This document shows positions 34,870-43,752 of a stretch of DNA of 64,000 bases, piece by piece. The notes beneath the pieces are model-generated. The model made no database searches. It was not told where the DNA came from and saw only the letters and a list, made by a program, of their open reading frames with translations. The DNA comes from Niabella sp. (GTDB lineage Bacteria; Bacteroidota; Bacteroidia; Chitinophagales; Chitinophagaceae): contig JAGIAT010000003.1 of the NCBI GenBank assembly GCA_017744715.1, positions 186,001 to 250,000 on the forward strand. Direction: 5' to 3'. Position 1 is the first letter of the stretch. Every line of letters starts with the position of its first letter. A program made the translations under genes and the position numbers.

Positions 34870-34900
34870 TTGTTTTATCATTAAATTTTTAATAGTTTTG
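34870..34900 (+). promoter_or_regulatory. promoter of the TPP-riboswitch/TonB receptor unit
   Basis: TTG at 34870-34872, 20 bases, then TAGTTTTG at 34893-34900: both Bacteroidota promoter boxes at good spacing. The predicted start is near 34906, giving a 5' leader of about 278 bases that contains the whole TPP aptamer. Confidence 0.7.
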
Positions 34901-35005
34901 CGGCGTTCTTTCAAAGAATAACCGGCAAACATTGCCGGTTCAATGAGATTTTCATAGAGCTGGTATCAAAAATCTTCAACGAAATTTTGGTCCGGTCTCT
35001 GGTTC

Positions 35006-35092
35006 CCGGGGTGCTCGATGTTCTGCGCAAGCAGCACTGATGGCTGAGATCATACCCGTAAACCTGATCAGGGTAATGCCTGCGCAGGGAAG
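35006..35092 (+). promoter_or_regulatory. TPP riboswitch (THI box)
   Basis: All conserved THI-box parts are present in order: CCGGGGTGCTC, then CTGAGATCATACCCG, AACCTGATCAGGGTAATGCC and TGCGCAGGGA. The element binds thiamin pyrophosphate and switches the mRNA off. Downstream a stable hairpin (CTCCGCA...TGCGGAG, 35144-35162) lies just ahead of the receptor start without a following T-run, so control at translation is more likely than termination. The controlled gene is the TonB-dependent receptor at 35184. Confidence 0.93.
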
Positions 35093-35183
35093 GATGGCTC
35101 CTTTCTTTTCAGCATTTCCCTCTCATTATTTTTTTTAAACCCGCTCCGCAGGCCATGCGGAGTCAAAAAAATGAAAAAAACAA

Positions 35184-37430
35184 ATGAAGAGGCTATTCAT
35201 TTCCGGCTGCCTGCTAGGGGCGGCGCAGCTCGCTTTTGCGCAAACCGACTCCACCGCTGCAAAAGCAGACAGTTTTTATTTAATGTCGCCGGTTGAGGTA
35301 CGGTCGCTGCGGCTCAGCAGCAAAGCACCGTTTGCCACATCCAATGTTACCTCCAAAGATCTTGAGCAACAAAACCTGGGGCAAAACATGCCCTACCTGC
35401 TGAACCAAACGCCCTCATTGGTGGTTAACTCAGACGATGGTGCAGGTGTGGGTTATTCCTCTTTAAGGATCCGGGGTACGGATATGACGCGCATCAATGT
35501 AACCATGAACGGCATACCGGTAAATGATGCGGAATCGCAGGCAGCCATTTTTGTGGACCTGCCCGACCTGGCATCTTCCACCACCACCGTTCAGATCCAG
35601 CGTGGCGTGGGTTCTTCCACCAACGGCTCCGGCGCCTTTGGAGGCTCCATTAATATTGCCAATCTTGAACAAAGTAAAACAGCGGGCGTGTCCCTTAGCA
35701 ATTCCTATGGATCCTTTGATACCTGGAAGCACACACTGCAGGCCGGCACCGGCGTATTGAAAGGAGGCTTTCAGTTTGACGTGCGGCTGTCGAAACTCAG
35801 CTCCAACGGGTTTATTGACCGGGCCTTCTCTGATCTGCTGGCAGCGCACGTGATCGGATCCTGGACCTCAAAAAATGAGGCCACCAATATTAAATTCAAT
35901 TACCTTACCGGGAAAGAGCGGACCGGACAGGCCTGGAACGGACTGGGCGTTGTTTTTACAGACCAGGATGCGATCGATTATCAGAAAGCGCTGGATCAGC
36001 AGGGCCGCAATACAAACACACTGGGCAAGATCAGCGAGGGCGTTTATTATAAAGATCAAACAGACAACTACTGGCAGGATTACTACCAGCTGTTCCTCAA
36101 TCAACGATTACATCCCAACTGGGATCTGAATATCGGAACGTTTTTAACAAGAGGAAAGGGATATTATAACGAATACAAAAAGAATGAAACCTTTGCCGAC
36201 TACGGACTGCCCGACTTCGTAAAGGCCCCGGGCGATACACTGCGCAAGGTGAATCTTACCCGGCAGTTATGGCTGGACAATTATTATTACGGAACCGTTT
36301 TTTCTACCAACTACCATACCGCCCGCACGCAGTTTGTTTTTGGAGGTGCCTATACGCGGTATGACGGAAAACACTACGGCTTTATAAAATGGGCTGCATA
36401 CGGAGCGCCGCTGGATTATCAATGGTATCGCCTGACCGCATTTAAAAACGACTTCAATGTGTATGCGAAATTACAGCAACAGCTGCTTTCCAACCTGTAT
36501 GCATTTGCCGACCTCCAGTACCGGAATGTTGATTACACGATCAACGGATTCCGGAAGTCGCCTACCCTGCCCTCCATCGAAAATACCTACCGGTTCTTTA
36601 ATCCCAAGGCCGGGTTGAGTTATTTTATTCATCATGGCAATGACCGGTCAAGCAAACTGTATGCTTCATACGCAATTGCCAATAAAGAACCGAACCGGGA
36701 CGATTTTGAAGCCTCGGAAACAGAAAAGCCCCGCCCGGAACAATTGCAGGATCTGGAAGCGGGCTATCAATACAGCACGCCCGTTTTCCAGGCGGGTGTG
36801 AACGGGTACTATATGCAGTACAAAGACCAGCTGATCCTTACCGGCAAGATCAATGATGTAGGGGCCTATGCCCGCACGAATGTTCCCGACAGCTACCGGG
36901 CCGGCCTTGAATTTACAGCCGGGTTAAAACCGCTGCAATGGCTGCAGCTGAATGCCAATGCTACATTCAGTAAAAATAAGATCAAGGCCATCACACAATA
37001 TGGTGATGATTATGACAACGGCGGGCAGGTGGCCAAAGCCTATCGCAACACCGATATTTCTTTTTCACCAAACACCATTGCCGGGGCAAGCCTTACGCTG
37101 GAGCCATTGTACCGGATCTCCGGCCCGCATCATTTTTTCATTGATCTCCTGGAAAAATATGTCAGCCGGCAATACCTGGATAATGCTTCCGATAAACGGA
37201 AAAGCATTAATCCCTATGCCCTTACCGATCTTCGCTTGCGTTACCAGACCAGCTCCCCAACATTTAAGAATATCGGGATCATCCTGATGGTCAATAACCT
37301 GCTTGATAAAAAGTATGAAAATAACGGGTACACCTTCAGTTATCTATCCGAAGGAGCGTATATTACCGAAAATTATTACTTCCCGCAGGCCGGTATCAAC
37401 TGGAATATCGGGTTGAGTTTTGGGTTTTAG
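35184..37430 (+). CDS. TonB-dependent receptor, probable outer-membrane thiamin transporter
   Basis: A 748-aa protein with a signal peptide ending FAQ (residue 20). The plug has NMPYLLNQTPSLVVNSDDG, LRIRGTDMTRINVTMNGIPVNDAESQ in two adjoining parts, and GVGSSTNGSGAFGGSINI. The 22-strand barrel follows, ending in a terminal Phe (NIGLSFGF). The receptor imports its ligand across the outer membrane with TonB energy. The TPP riboswitch directly upstream indicates thiamin or a precursor, as predicted for such receptors in Bacteroidota. It is transcribed alone; an inverted repeat follows the stop. Confidence 0.9.
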   Translation: MKRLFISGCLLGAAQLAFAQTDSTAAKADSFYLMSPVEVRSLRLSSKAPFATSNVTSKDLEQQNLGQNMPYLLNQTPSLVVNSDDGAGVGYSSLRIRGTDMTRINVTMNGIPVNDAESQAAIFVDLPDLASSTTTVQIQRGVGSSTNGSGAFGGSINIANLEQSKTAGVSLSNSYGSFDTWKHTLQAGTGVLKGGFQFDVRLSKLSSNGFIDRAFSDLLAAHVIGSWTSKNEATNIKFNYLTGKERTGQAWNGLGVVFTDQDAIDYQKALDQQGRNTNTLGKISEGVYYKDQTDNYWQDYYQLFLNQRLHPNWDLNIGTFLTRGKGYYNEYKKNETFADYGLPDFVKAPGDTLRKVNLTRQLWLDNYYYGTVFSTNYHTARTQFVFGGAYTRYDGKHYGFIKWAAYGAPLDYQWYRLTAFKNDFNVYAKLQQQLLSNLYAFADLQYRNVDYTINGFRKSPTLPSIENTYRFFNPKAGLSYFIHHGNDRSSKLYASYAIANKEPNRDDFEASETEKPRPEQLQDLEAGYQYSTPVFQAGVNGYYMQYKDQLILTGKINDVGAYARTNVPDSYRAGLEFTAGLKPLQWLQLNANATFSKNKIKAITQYGDDYDNGGQVAKAYRNTDISFSPNTIAGASLTLEPLYRISGPHHFFIDLLEKYVSRQYLDNASDKRKSINPYALTDLRLRYQTSSPTFKNIGIILMVNNLLDKKYENNGYTFSYLSEGAYITENYYFPQAGINWNIGLSFGF

Positions 37431-37510
37431 TTATCAGTTTTCAGTTATTAGTCTTCTGTTATCAGTCTTTAGTTATCAGTTTTTAGCCCGCTGAAAACTG
37501 ATAACTGACT
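37431..37510. repeat. CAGTTATCAGT-type repeats ending in a long hairpin (bidirectional terminator)
   Basis: Four imperfect tandem units of TTATCAGT-TTT(C/T)AG type are followed by a 16-bp hairpin: 37471-37486 pairs with 37491-37506 around CCCG, with one G:U position. It fills the gap between two convergent genes and would end transcription from both sides. Such runs of TTATCAGT units are common in Bacteroidota convergent gaps. Confidence 0.75.
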
Positions 37511-37525
37511 GCTGATAACTTCCAC

Positions 37526-38902
37526 TTACTTCGCTTTAAAGAGCTCTTCCTTCGGCACCACTTTTACCTTTGTGTCATCTTTTAAGGTTTGGCTAACGGC
37601 GCTGTAAGGCCCTGTTACAACCTCATCTCCGGCCTTCAGTCCGCGGGTGATCTCAATATAATTGATATCCTGTATACCGGTTTTTACAATCCGTTTTTTC
37701 ACAATACCATCTTTCATCACCAGGTACACCACTTCTTCCATTTCCCCGGCATTGCGTTCTTCTTCCGGATTATTGTTTCCATTGCCTTTCTGTTCCTGCT
37801 GTTCCTTCCTTGTATCGCTCAGGCTTTTGTCGCTTCCCTTTACCCGGGCATTCACCGATGAAATCGGAACCGTAACGATGTTTTCTTTCCGTTTGGTTTT
37901 AATATCGGCGCTGGCATTCATACCGGGCCGGAAGGGAAACCTTCTTGGGTTTGCAGGATCGATCAGGTCCTGGTACGAATGCTTATCGATCCGGATGCGG
38001 ACCTCGTAATTGGTAACATCGTTGCTGGTAGCGGCCCCCGATACAGCCGCTGCAGATTTTACACTGCTTGCTATTTTGGTTACAATACCTGCAAACTTGC
38101 GTCCGCTATACGCATCCACCTCAATATCGGCACCATCACCGATGCTGACCTTTACAATATCATTTTCGCCTACGTTTACACGTACTTCCATGGTGTTCAT
38201 ATCGGCCACCGTCATCATTTCGGTACCGGCCATTTGCGCCGTACCTACTACCCGTTCTCCTTTTTCAACCTTCAGTGATGAAATGATCCCGCTGATGGGC
38301 GAAGCAATCGTAGCCCTTCCCAACACTTTATTAGCAGCCACCAGTCCTGTTTGCGAAGAACGCACCCCGGCCTGCAGGCTGCGGATGTTCTGCAGGCTTG
38401 CATTGTAGCTGGCCTTCGCTGAAGCCAGATCGGTTTCGTATTGCTCAAATTCAGCTTTGGAGATCACCCGGTCGTCGTAAAGGTGTTTATTGCGGTTATA
38501 CGCCTGCTGTGCCCTGTCCAGCGTGGCTTTCTGAACGCCAAGCGCCGCCTGGCTGTTGGCTACATTGGCCTGCGACTGTCCCAATCGGGCCGAAGCTTCA
38601 TCGCGGTCCAGCGCGTAGTTATCCGCATATACCCTTGCCAGCACCTGCCCTTTTCGCACACTGTCTCCTTCCTGTACCGTCAACTCGGTGATCTCACCAC
38701 TTACATCCGGGCTGATCTTTACTTCATATTCCGGGTAGATCTGTCCGCTGGCCGTTACCGTTTCTGTAATAGAACGAATCGCCGCTTTTTCTGCAGAAAC
38801 TTTTACCAGGTTTTTGTCTTTATTGGAAAACAAGGAATACAATACCAGTAACACGATCAAACCGGCTATGATCCATAAAATCCGTTTCCATTTCTTTTTC
38901 AT
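37526..38902 (-). CDS. HlyD/MacA-type periplasmic adaptor subunit of an efflux system
   Basis: A 458-aa protein from the ATG at 38902 (an ATG two codons upstream is also possible). It has one N-terminal membrane segment (ILWIIAGLIVLLVLYSLFS), a lipoyl half-motif (SGQIYPEYEVKISPDVSGEITELTVQEGDSVRKGQVLARV), a long coiled-coil hairpin (about residues 95-190), the second lipoyl half (ATIASPISGIISSLKVEKGERVVG) and beta-barrel and membrane-proximal domains. A Lys/Glu-rich insert lies near residues 360-390. It bridges an inner-membrane pump and a TolC channel. The TolC-family gene lies 25 bases upstream; no pump gene follows. Confidence 0.92.
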   Translation of the reverse strand: MKKKWKRILWIIAGLIVLLVLYSLFSNKDKNLVKVSAEKAAIRSITETVTASGQIYPEYEVKISPDVSGEITELTVQEGDSVRKGQVLARVYADNYALDRDEASARLGQSQANVANSQAALGVQKATLDRAQQAYNRNKHLYDDRVISKAEFEQYETDLASAKASYNASLQNIRSLQAGVRSSQTGLVAANKVLGRATIASPISGIISSLKVEKGERVVGTAQMAGTEMMTVADMNTMEVRVNVGENDIVKVSIGDGADIEVDAYSGRKFAGIVTKIASSVKSAAAVSGAATSNDVTNYEVRIRIDKHSYQDLIDPANPRRFPFRPGMNASADIKTKRKENIVTVPISSVNARVKGSDKSLSDTRKEQQEQKGNGNNNPEEERNAGEMEEVVYLVMKDGIVKKRIVKTGIQDINYIEITRGLKAGDEVVTGPYSAVSQTLKDDTKVKVVPKEELFKAK

Positions 38903-38927
38903 GATCAAAATTTAAACAGGAGTCCTG

Positions 38928-40367
38928 TTAATGATGCAATTTAATACCGCGTCCTTTGTAAAATTCCAGCAGTTTCAGCTTAAACACGTAGTCGTATTGG
39001 GCCGAAAGCATATTTATTTTCGCCTTGAATAAGTTGTTCTGATTGGTGATCAGGTCTATCGGTTTCAGCAGTCCCACATCGAACCGTTTCCGGGCAAAAT
39101 CATAGGCTTTTTGAGCGGAGGCTACGGCGATCCTGGAAGCATTGTATTTTTCAATGGCCGCAACCGCATTGGTATGCGCCTGATAGATATCCTGTTTCAG
39201 CGTTTGGGCGTCCTGCTCCTGAAACAGCTGCTGCGACTCCACATTGAGCTTTGCCTTTTTCCAATTGGTACGGGCCTGGTTGCCGTTAAAGATGGGGATA
39301 TTGAGGCCAATGCCCAGGTTCTGGCTGAAGTTTGCAGAAAGCTGATTAAAATAATTGCCTTTTTTAAAGCTCACCGGATAGGTTTGAGGTGCGATTGAGT
39401 TTACCGGGTAATCTTTACCATCCAGCACAACAATCCCGATTGGCACAATTCCAGACTTATAGGCGTTGGGAATCAGTTTCTGGGCATTGGAGTATTTGGC
39501 ATCCAGTCCGCCGAAGAAACCAAACGAAGGATACATCCCTGCTTTTGCCACCAGTACATTTTTTTCAGCAGCCTTTACATTCAGCTCATTGATCTTTTGC
39601 TGGGGCAGGTTCACCAGCGCAGAAGTAAATACCACGGCGGGATCCAGCTCTGCCAGGGGTTCTACCGGGATACTGTCTACCGGGGGCGACTGCACATCAA
39701 ATACCATTGCCGCATCCAGGTTCAGCAATGCCTGTAACTGCAGCAACCGCAACCGGTAATCTGCCCGCGCGCTGATCAGGGTGGCGCTGTCGTTGGCCAG
39801 TTGTGTTTCCATTTCAGCCAGGTTCAATTCCGGAAGTGCACCGGCCTGTACCTGTTTGTTTACATTATCGCGTTGTTCGCGGCTTTGCTGCAGCTGTACC
39901 GCGGCCACGTTGATCTGCTCGTGCGACAGCAGGGCGGCCAGGTAAGCGTTGGCTACATTCAGTGCCACGTCGTTCCGGGCCTTATCAAACTTTGCCACGC
40001 TGGCTTCATAGGCAAAGCCATTCGCCGCCACCGTGTTCCGCTTCCGGAACCAGTTGAAAAGATCTGCATTTACATTCAGCGAATGATTGGCAAAAAGGAT
40101 TTCGTTGGTCGTAAACTGGTTGGAAGTAGGATCAATGGAACGCCCGAACTGGTACCCCGCACTGTGCTGCGAATTGGCCGTCGGATACAATGCCGCTTTG
40201 CTTTGGTCCAGGGTTAGCCGGTCCATACGGGCCTGCACATCGGCCTGTTTTACCGATATATTATTTTCCACCGCATATTCCACGCACTGTTCCAGGTTCC
40301 ATTTTTCCTGGGCACTTGCGGTGATGGTTATTCCCAAAGCGGTTAATACCAGAAATGTATTCTTCAT
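38928..40367 (-). CDS. TolC family outer-membrane efflux channel
   Basis: A 479-aa protein from the ATG at 40367, with a signal peptide ending ASAQ (residue 20). It has the two OEP repeats: WNLEQCVEYAVENNISVKQADV with YPTANSQHSAGYQFGRSID, and the second with GLNIPIFNGNQARTNWKKAKLNVE. The end repeats AYDFARKRFDVGLLKPIDLITNQNNLFKAK, given here as the typical helix hairpin. The frame is open to 40463, but the signal peptide fixes the start. TATTTTTG lies four bases before the ATG. It is co-transcribed with the adaptor gene and serves an export pump encoded elsewhere. Confidence 0.92.
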   Translation of the reverse strand: MKNTFLVLTALGITITASAQEKWNLEQCVEYAVENNISVKQADVQARMDRLTLDQSKAALYPTANSQHSAGYQFGRSIDPTSNQFTTNEILFANHSLNVNADLFNWFRKRNTVAANGFAYEASVAKFDKARNDVALNVANAYLAALLSHEQINVAAVQLQQSREQRDNVNKQVQAGALPELNLAEMETQLANDSATLISARADYRLRLLQLQALLNLDAAMVFDVQSPPVDSIPVEPLAELDPAVVFTSALVNLPQQKINELNVKAAEKNVLVAKAGMYPSFGFFGGLDAKYSNAQKLIPNAYKSGIVPIGIVVLDGKDYPVNSIAPQTYPVSFKKGNYFNQLSANFSQNLGIGLNIPIFNGNQARTNWKKAKLNVESQQLFQEQDAQTLKQDIYQAHTNAVAAIEKYNASRIAVASAQKAYDFARKRFDVGLLKPIDLITNQNNLFKAKINMLSAQYDYVFKLKLLEFYKGRGIKLHH

Positions 40368-40371
40368 TTCA

Positions 40372-40379
40372 CAAAAATA
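40372..40379 (-). promoter_or_regulatory. -7 promoter element (TATTTTTG) beside the TolC-family start codon
   Basis: TATTTTTG ends four bases (TGAA) before the ATG at 40367, predicting a leaderless or nearly leaderless message. Confidence 0.4.
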
Positions 40380-40569
40380 GACGAAAAACGCAGAAAGTTT
40401 AATGTCTTGCACCCGTCGGTAGTGCAGCCTGCAAAAGTCCGTTCCCGGGAAAGCCGTTTCCATACGGTACCGCTACTGTTTGTGCCGGGCCGCCGTCATG
40501 GCCGGGGCAAACAGCAGCGGTCATTGCCGGCATTACAAAAAAAAATAATGCACATCAGCGCCGGAGCCT

Positions 40570-40577
40570 TACTTTTG
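40570..40577 (+). promoter_or_regulatory. -7 promoter element (TACTTTTG) of the cobalamin-riboswitch unit
   Basis: TACTTTTG fits TAnnTTTG and lies just before the aptamer, predicting a start near 40583. The leader up to the receptor gene would be about 330 bases. No -33 box at normal spacing was seen. The stretch 40380-40569 holds no supported gene. Confidence 0.5.
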
Positions 40578-40582
40578 CACCG

Positions 40583-40775
40583 GTTCTGGTTTCCCGTATA
40601 GCGGGAATGAAAAGGGAAGTCCGGTGTAAGTCCGGCGCTATCCCCGTAGCTGTAAGGGGTTCTTGATTATCGGATGCGATAATAAGACCGCTTTAAAAGA
40701 TACCACTGCGGCGTTTTGCGCTGCGGGAAGGTTTTAAAGTAATCCCCAAGCCAGAAGACCTGCCAGATCTGTATC
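40583..40775 (+). promoter_or_regulatory. cobalamin (AdoCbl-type) riboswitch
   Basis: Conserved parts are visible: AAGGGAAGTCCGGTGTAAGTC leading into CCGGCGCTATCCCCGTAGCTG (quoted as two pieces), and the B12 box AAGCCAGAAGACCTGCC near 40747-40764. A variable peripheral arm (GCGGCG...CGCTGC) lies between. The element binds cobalamins and represses the downstream genes. It sits about 140 bases before the BtuB-like receptor start. Confidence 0.93.
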
Positions 40776-40916
40776 CGCTACAGCGGGAAAAACAATATTC
40801 AGCTTTCGGGAGAAAAGTATAATATCAGCAGTGTTGTAGGTACTGATGGCCTATTGAGCCGAACCATCCCTGCTTTTTTATTTCCACCGGAAGCAGTCAT
40901 TTAAGATCATTTAGAA

Positions 40917-42854
40917 ATGAAAAAAGCGATTTTAATGATGACTGCTGTATTTTGCAGCGGTCTGTTGCTGGCCCAGGATCAGCAAACGGCAAACCTGGAT
41001 GAAGTATCCGTTACCGCTTCGAAAACGCCACTGAAACAAAACCAGACAGGCAAGGTGGTAACGATTATTGATCAGGCAACGCTACAGCGAAATTTAGACA
41101 AATCGCTAACCGAAATCCTCAACACCCAAGCCGCGATCTTTACTGCCGGAGCAAATAATACACTTGGAAGCAACCAGGAACTTTATTTCAGGGGAAGCGC
41201 TACGGGCAATACCCTGATCCTGATAGACGGCATCCCGATCAATGATCCTTCACAAAACAGCAGCGCTCCGATTGACATTAACAACATTAATATCGGGCAA
41301 ATTGAGCAGATCGAAATCCTTAAAGGATCGCAGAGTACCCTTTGGGGAAGCAATGCGATGGCGGGTGTAATCAATATTATTACTAAAAAAGGAGGCACTG
41401 AAAAAATAATGCCCAATGCGCACTTAAGCTACGGCTCCTATCAGACTTTCAGGGGTAATGTCGGTATCAGGGGAACCGTTGATCACTTCGACTACAATAT
41501 CGCCTACAATCAGATTAACAGTAAAGGATTTTCTGCGGCTTATGACAGTACAAAGAGCGGCAATTTCGACAGGGATGGGTTTAACCAGAATAATATCCAG
41601 GCTAATCTTGGTTATAAAATATCCGACCGGCTTTCCGCAGCCTATATGGGAATGTACAGTAAATACAAAGCCGATGGCGATGCAGGTGCTTTTACAGACG
41701 ACAGGGATTATCGCATTAACAGCAAAAATCTGATCAACACTTTAAAACTGCAGTATAAGCATACCCAAACGTCAGTCACACTTTCTCAAAGCATTATCAG
41801 CAGCGAAAGAGCATATACCGATGACAGCGCCCATGTTGGAGGATTTGCAAAATGGTCGCACGGTTTGTACAACGGGCGCTCCTATATCACCGACCTTTTC
41901 GGAAACTACTATTTCAGCGGGCATGTGTCGCTTCTTGCAGGACTTCAATATTCTGCAATCAATACTGATCAGCAATATAAAAGCATTTCCTCTTTCGGCC
42001 CTTATGAAGCCCTGCCCCTAGGAAAAGATTCCGCAAAATTCAATAATTTTGCGGGCTATATTTCGTTGCTGCTGCTGGATCTGAAAGGTTTTAATAACGA
42101 GATGGGGGTGCGGATCAACAATAATAGCAAGTACGGTTCAAATGCCACATTTTCCTTTAACCCTTCCTATAACGTCAGCACCAATACCAAGGTCTTTGTC
42201 AACATATCGAGTGGTTTCCGCGAGCCTTCTTTATATCAGCTATACGGAGAATACCGGAATAAAACAACCGAACTGAAACCGGAAAAAAGCATCAATTATG
42301 AAGCGGGGGTACAAACAAATTTTGACGAAGGGAAAAGCTGGTTCCGTATGGTAGGCTTTAAAAGAGACATTAAAGATCTTATTATTTATTATACCGATGC
42401 CGCCACTTTTGAAAGTTACTACATGAACCAGAATGAACAACACGACTATGGTTTTGAAATGGAAAGCTCCATTGCGATAGGCCGGATCGGAAGCTTTTCA
42501 AACAACCTGAGTTATGTGGACGGGCAGGGTAAAAATAATACCGGCACCATCAACAACCTTTATCGCCGGCCGAATTTTATATTCAACAGCAGCCTGGTAC
42601 TTACACCCATAACAAACCTTACAGTCAATCCCGCCTTTCGTTTTGTAGGCAACCGTCTTAAAGGAGAGTTCGACGCCGGGGCACCCGTGCTTCCACATTA
42701 CTACACGCTCGATTTTTATGCATCCTATGCCTTTACACCGAAAATTAAAATCTATACCGATTTCAGAAATCTGACGGACCAGGTTTACTTTGACACTCCG
42801 GGATATAATGCAAAGCGCTTCAATTTTATGGGCGGGCTTTTGCTTAACCTATAG
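40917..42854 (+). CDS. btuB: TonB-dependent receptor, BtuB-like vitamin B12 transporter
   Basis: A 645-aa protein with a signal peptide ending LLLAQ (residue 20) and a TonB-box-like DEVSVTASKTPL. The plug domain has ELYFRGSATGNTLILIDGIPINDPS and IEILKGSQSTLWGSNAMAGVINIITKKG. A 22-strand barrel of BtuB length (E. coli mature BtuB is about 594 aa) follows, closing with FMGGLLLNL. The cobalamin riboswitch upstream and the B12-linked DUF71 gene downstream (TAGTG overlap) support corrinoid uptake across the outer membrane. Confidence 0.92.
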   Translation: MKKAILMMTAVFCSGLLLAQDQQTANLDEVSVTASKTPLKQNQTGKVVTIIDQATLQRNLDKSLTEILNTQAAIFTAGANNTLGSNQELYFRGSATGNTLILIDGIPINDPSQNSSAPIDINNINIGQIEQIEILKGSQSTLWGSNAMAGVINIITKKGGTEKIMPNAHLSYGSYQTFRGNVGIRGTVDHFDYNIAYNQINSKGFSAAYDSTKSGNFDRDGFNQNNIQANLGYKISDRLSAAYMGMYSKYKADGDAGAFTDDRDYRINSKNLINTLKLQYKHTQTSVTLSQSIISSERAYTDDSAHVGGFAKWSHGLYNGRSYITDLFGNYYFSGHVSLLAGLQYSAINTDQQYKSISSFGPYEALPLGKDSAKFNNFAGYISLLLLDLKGFNNEMGVRINNNSKYGSNATFSFNPSYNVSTNTKVFVNISSGFREPSLYQLYGEYRNKTTELKPEKSINYEAGVQTNFDEGKSWFRMVGFKRDIKDLIIYYTDAATFESYYMNQNEQHDYGFEMESSIAIGRIGSFSNNLSYVDGQGKNNTGTINNLYRRPNFIFNSSLVLTPITNLTVNPAFRFVGNRLKGEFDAGAPVLPHYYTLDFYASYAFTPKIKIYTDFRNLTDQVYFDTPGYNAKRFNFMGGLLLNL

Positions 42855-43558
42855 TGCCGGTGCAAAAAAAAATACCAATTCTGCTCAACTGGAGCGGTGG
42901 CAAGGACGCTGCCTACAGCCTGCACCGGCTGCAGCAGGAAGGGTTATACGAAGTACGTTACCTGCTAACCGTCTTTAATACGGAAAGGAGATCTTCCATG
43001 CATGAGATCCCCGAATCCCTTATTTCGGCGCAGGCTGTAAGTACAGGCATTCCGCTATTAAAAATATACGTTTCCAACGATAGCGGGGAAACCTATGAAG
43101 CCGGAATGCTACGGGTACTGAAGCGGGTAAAACAGGAAGGGATCCATCGTGCAGCATTTGGCGACCTGTTCCTGGAAGATCTGCGCCGGTACCGGGAGCG
43201 CCAGTTGCAGCAGGTTGACATGAAGGCCGTTTTTCCCTTGTGGCAGATCAATTCCGCAGACTACCTGCAATCGTTTTTTCAATCCGGTTTTAAAGCCATT
43301 ATCTGTTGTGTGAACGGATCGATGCTGGATACGGCGTATTGCGGCAAACAGTTATCTCCCGCCCTCATCACCTCCTTTCCGGAGCCGGCCGATCCCTGCG
43401 GGGAGAACGGCGAATATCATAGCTTTTGCTATGCAGGCCCGGTTTTCCGCAAGCCGGTCTCCTACCACACGGAAGGCTGGTTTAACCGTTTTTTTCCATC
43501 ACCGTTGAATGAACAGGAGCAGGTCTGTTTCCGCCATCTTAAATTCGGCGGTCTTTAA
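42854..43558 (+). CDS. DUF71/COG2102 (diphthine-ammonia ligase fold) ATP-binding protein, predicted B12 salvage
   Basis: A 234-aa protein of the adenine nucleotide alpha-hydrolase/PP-loop type. The PP-loop SGGKDAAYSLHRL lies near residues 14-26, and FNTERRSSMHEIP, AFGDLFLEDLRRYRE, PLWQINSADY and ENGEYHSFCYAGPVF are the further DUF71 blocks. In eukaryotes and archaea the family makes diphthamide. Bacterial members near btuB were predicted, by comparative genomics, to act in B12 salvage. Translation starts at GTG, at 42854 (overlapping the btuB TAG) or 42860. It is controlled by the same cobalamin riboswitch. Confidence 0.88.
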   Translation: MPVQKKIPILLNWSGGKDAAYSLHRLQQEGLYEVRYLLTVFNTERRSSMHEIPESLISAQAVSTGIPLLKIYVSNDSGETYEAGMLRVLKRVKQEGIHRAAFGDLFLEDLRRYRERQLQQVDMKAVFPLWQINSADYLQSFFQSGFKAIICCVNGSMLDTAYCGKQLSPALITSFPEPADPCGENGEYHSFCYAGPVFRKPVSYHTEGWFNRFFPSPLNEQEQVCFRHLKFGGL

Positions 43559-43605
43559 TTCAACCATCATTGATCCGGCGGGCGCCGATACGCCAATCCT
43601 GCTCA

Positions 43606-43636
43606 ATAAAAAAGGCGACCCGTTTACCGGATCACC
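43606..43636 (-). terminator. terminator at the left limit of the prophage late operon
   Basis: On the minus strand GGTGATCCG pairs over nine positions (including G:U) with CGGGTCGCC and is followed by six T. The plus-strand fold has two A:C mismatches but also a long T-run, so it may work weakly for the B12 operon too. It separates the prophage from the DUF71 gene. Confidence 0.65.
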
Positions 43637-43752
43637 TATCAATTTTTTTTTGCAAACCTGCTCCAATAAAGGAGAAAACTGGTAGCCTCGACAGGAATAC
43701 GATTTATGCGTAAAAACACCTTTTGAGCCCAAATCTGAACCCAATTTAGGAT

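Noticed and set aside
43559-43752. Search for an attL core matching another place in the window
   Set aside because: No convincing direct repeat seen; the right prophage end is outside the window, so it cannot be tested here.
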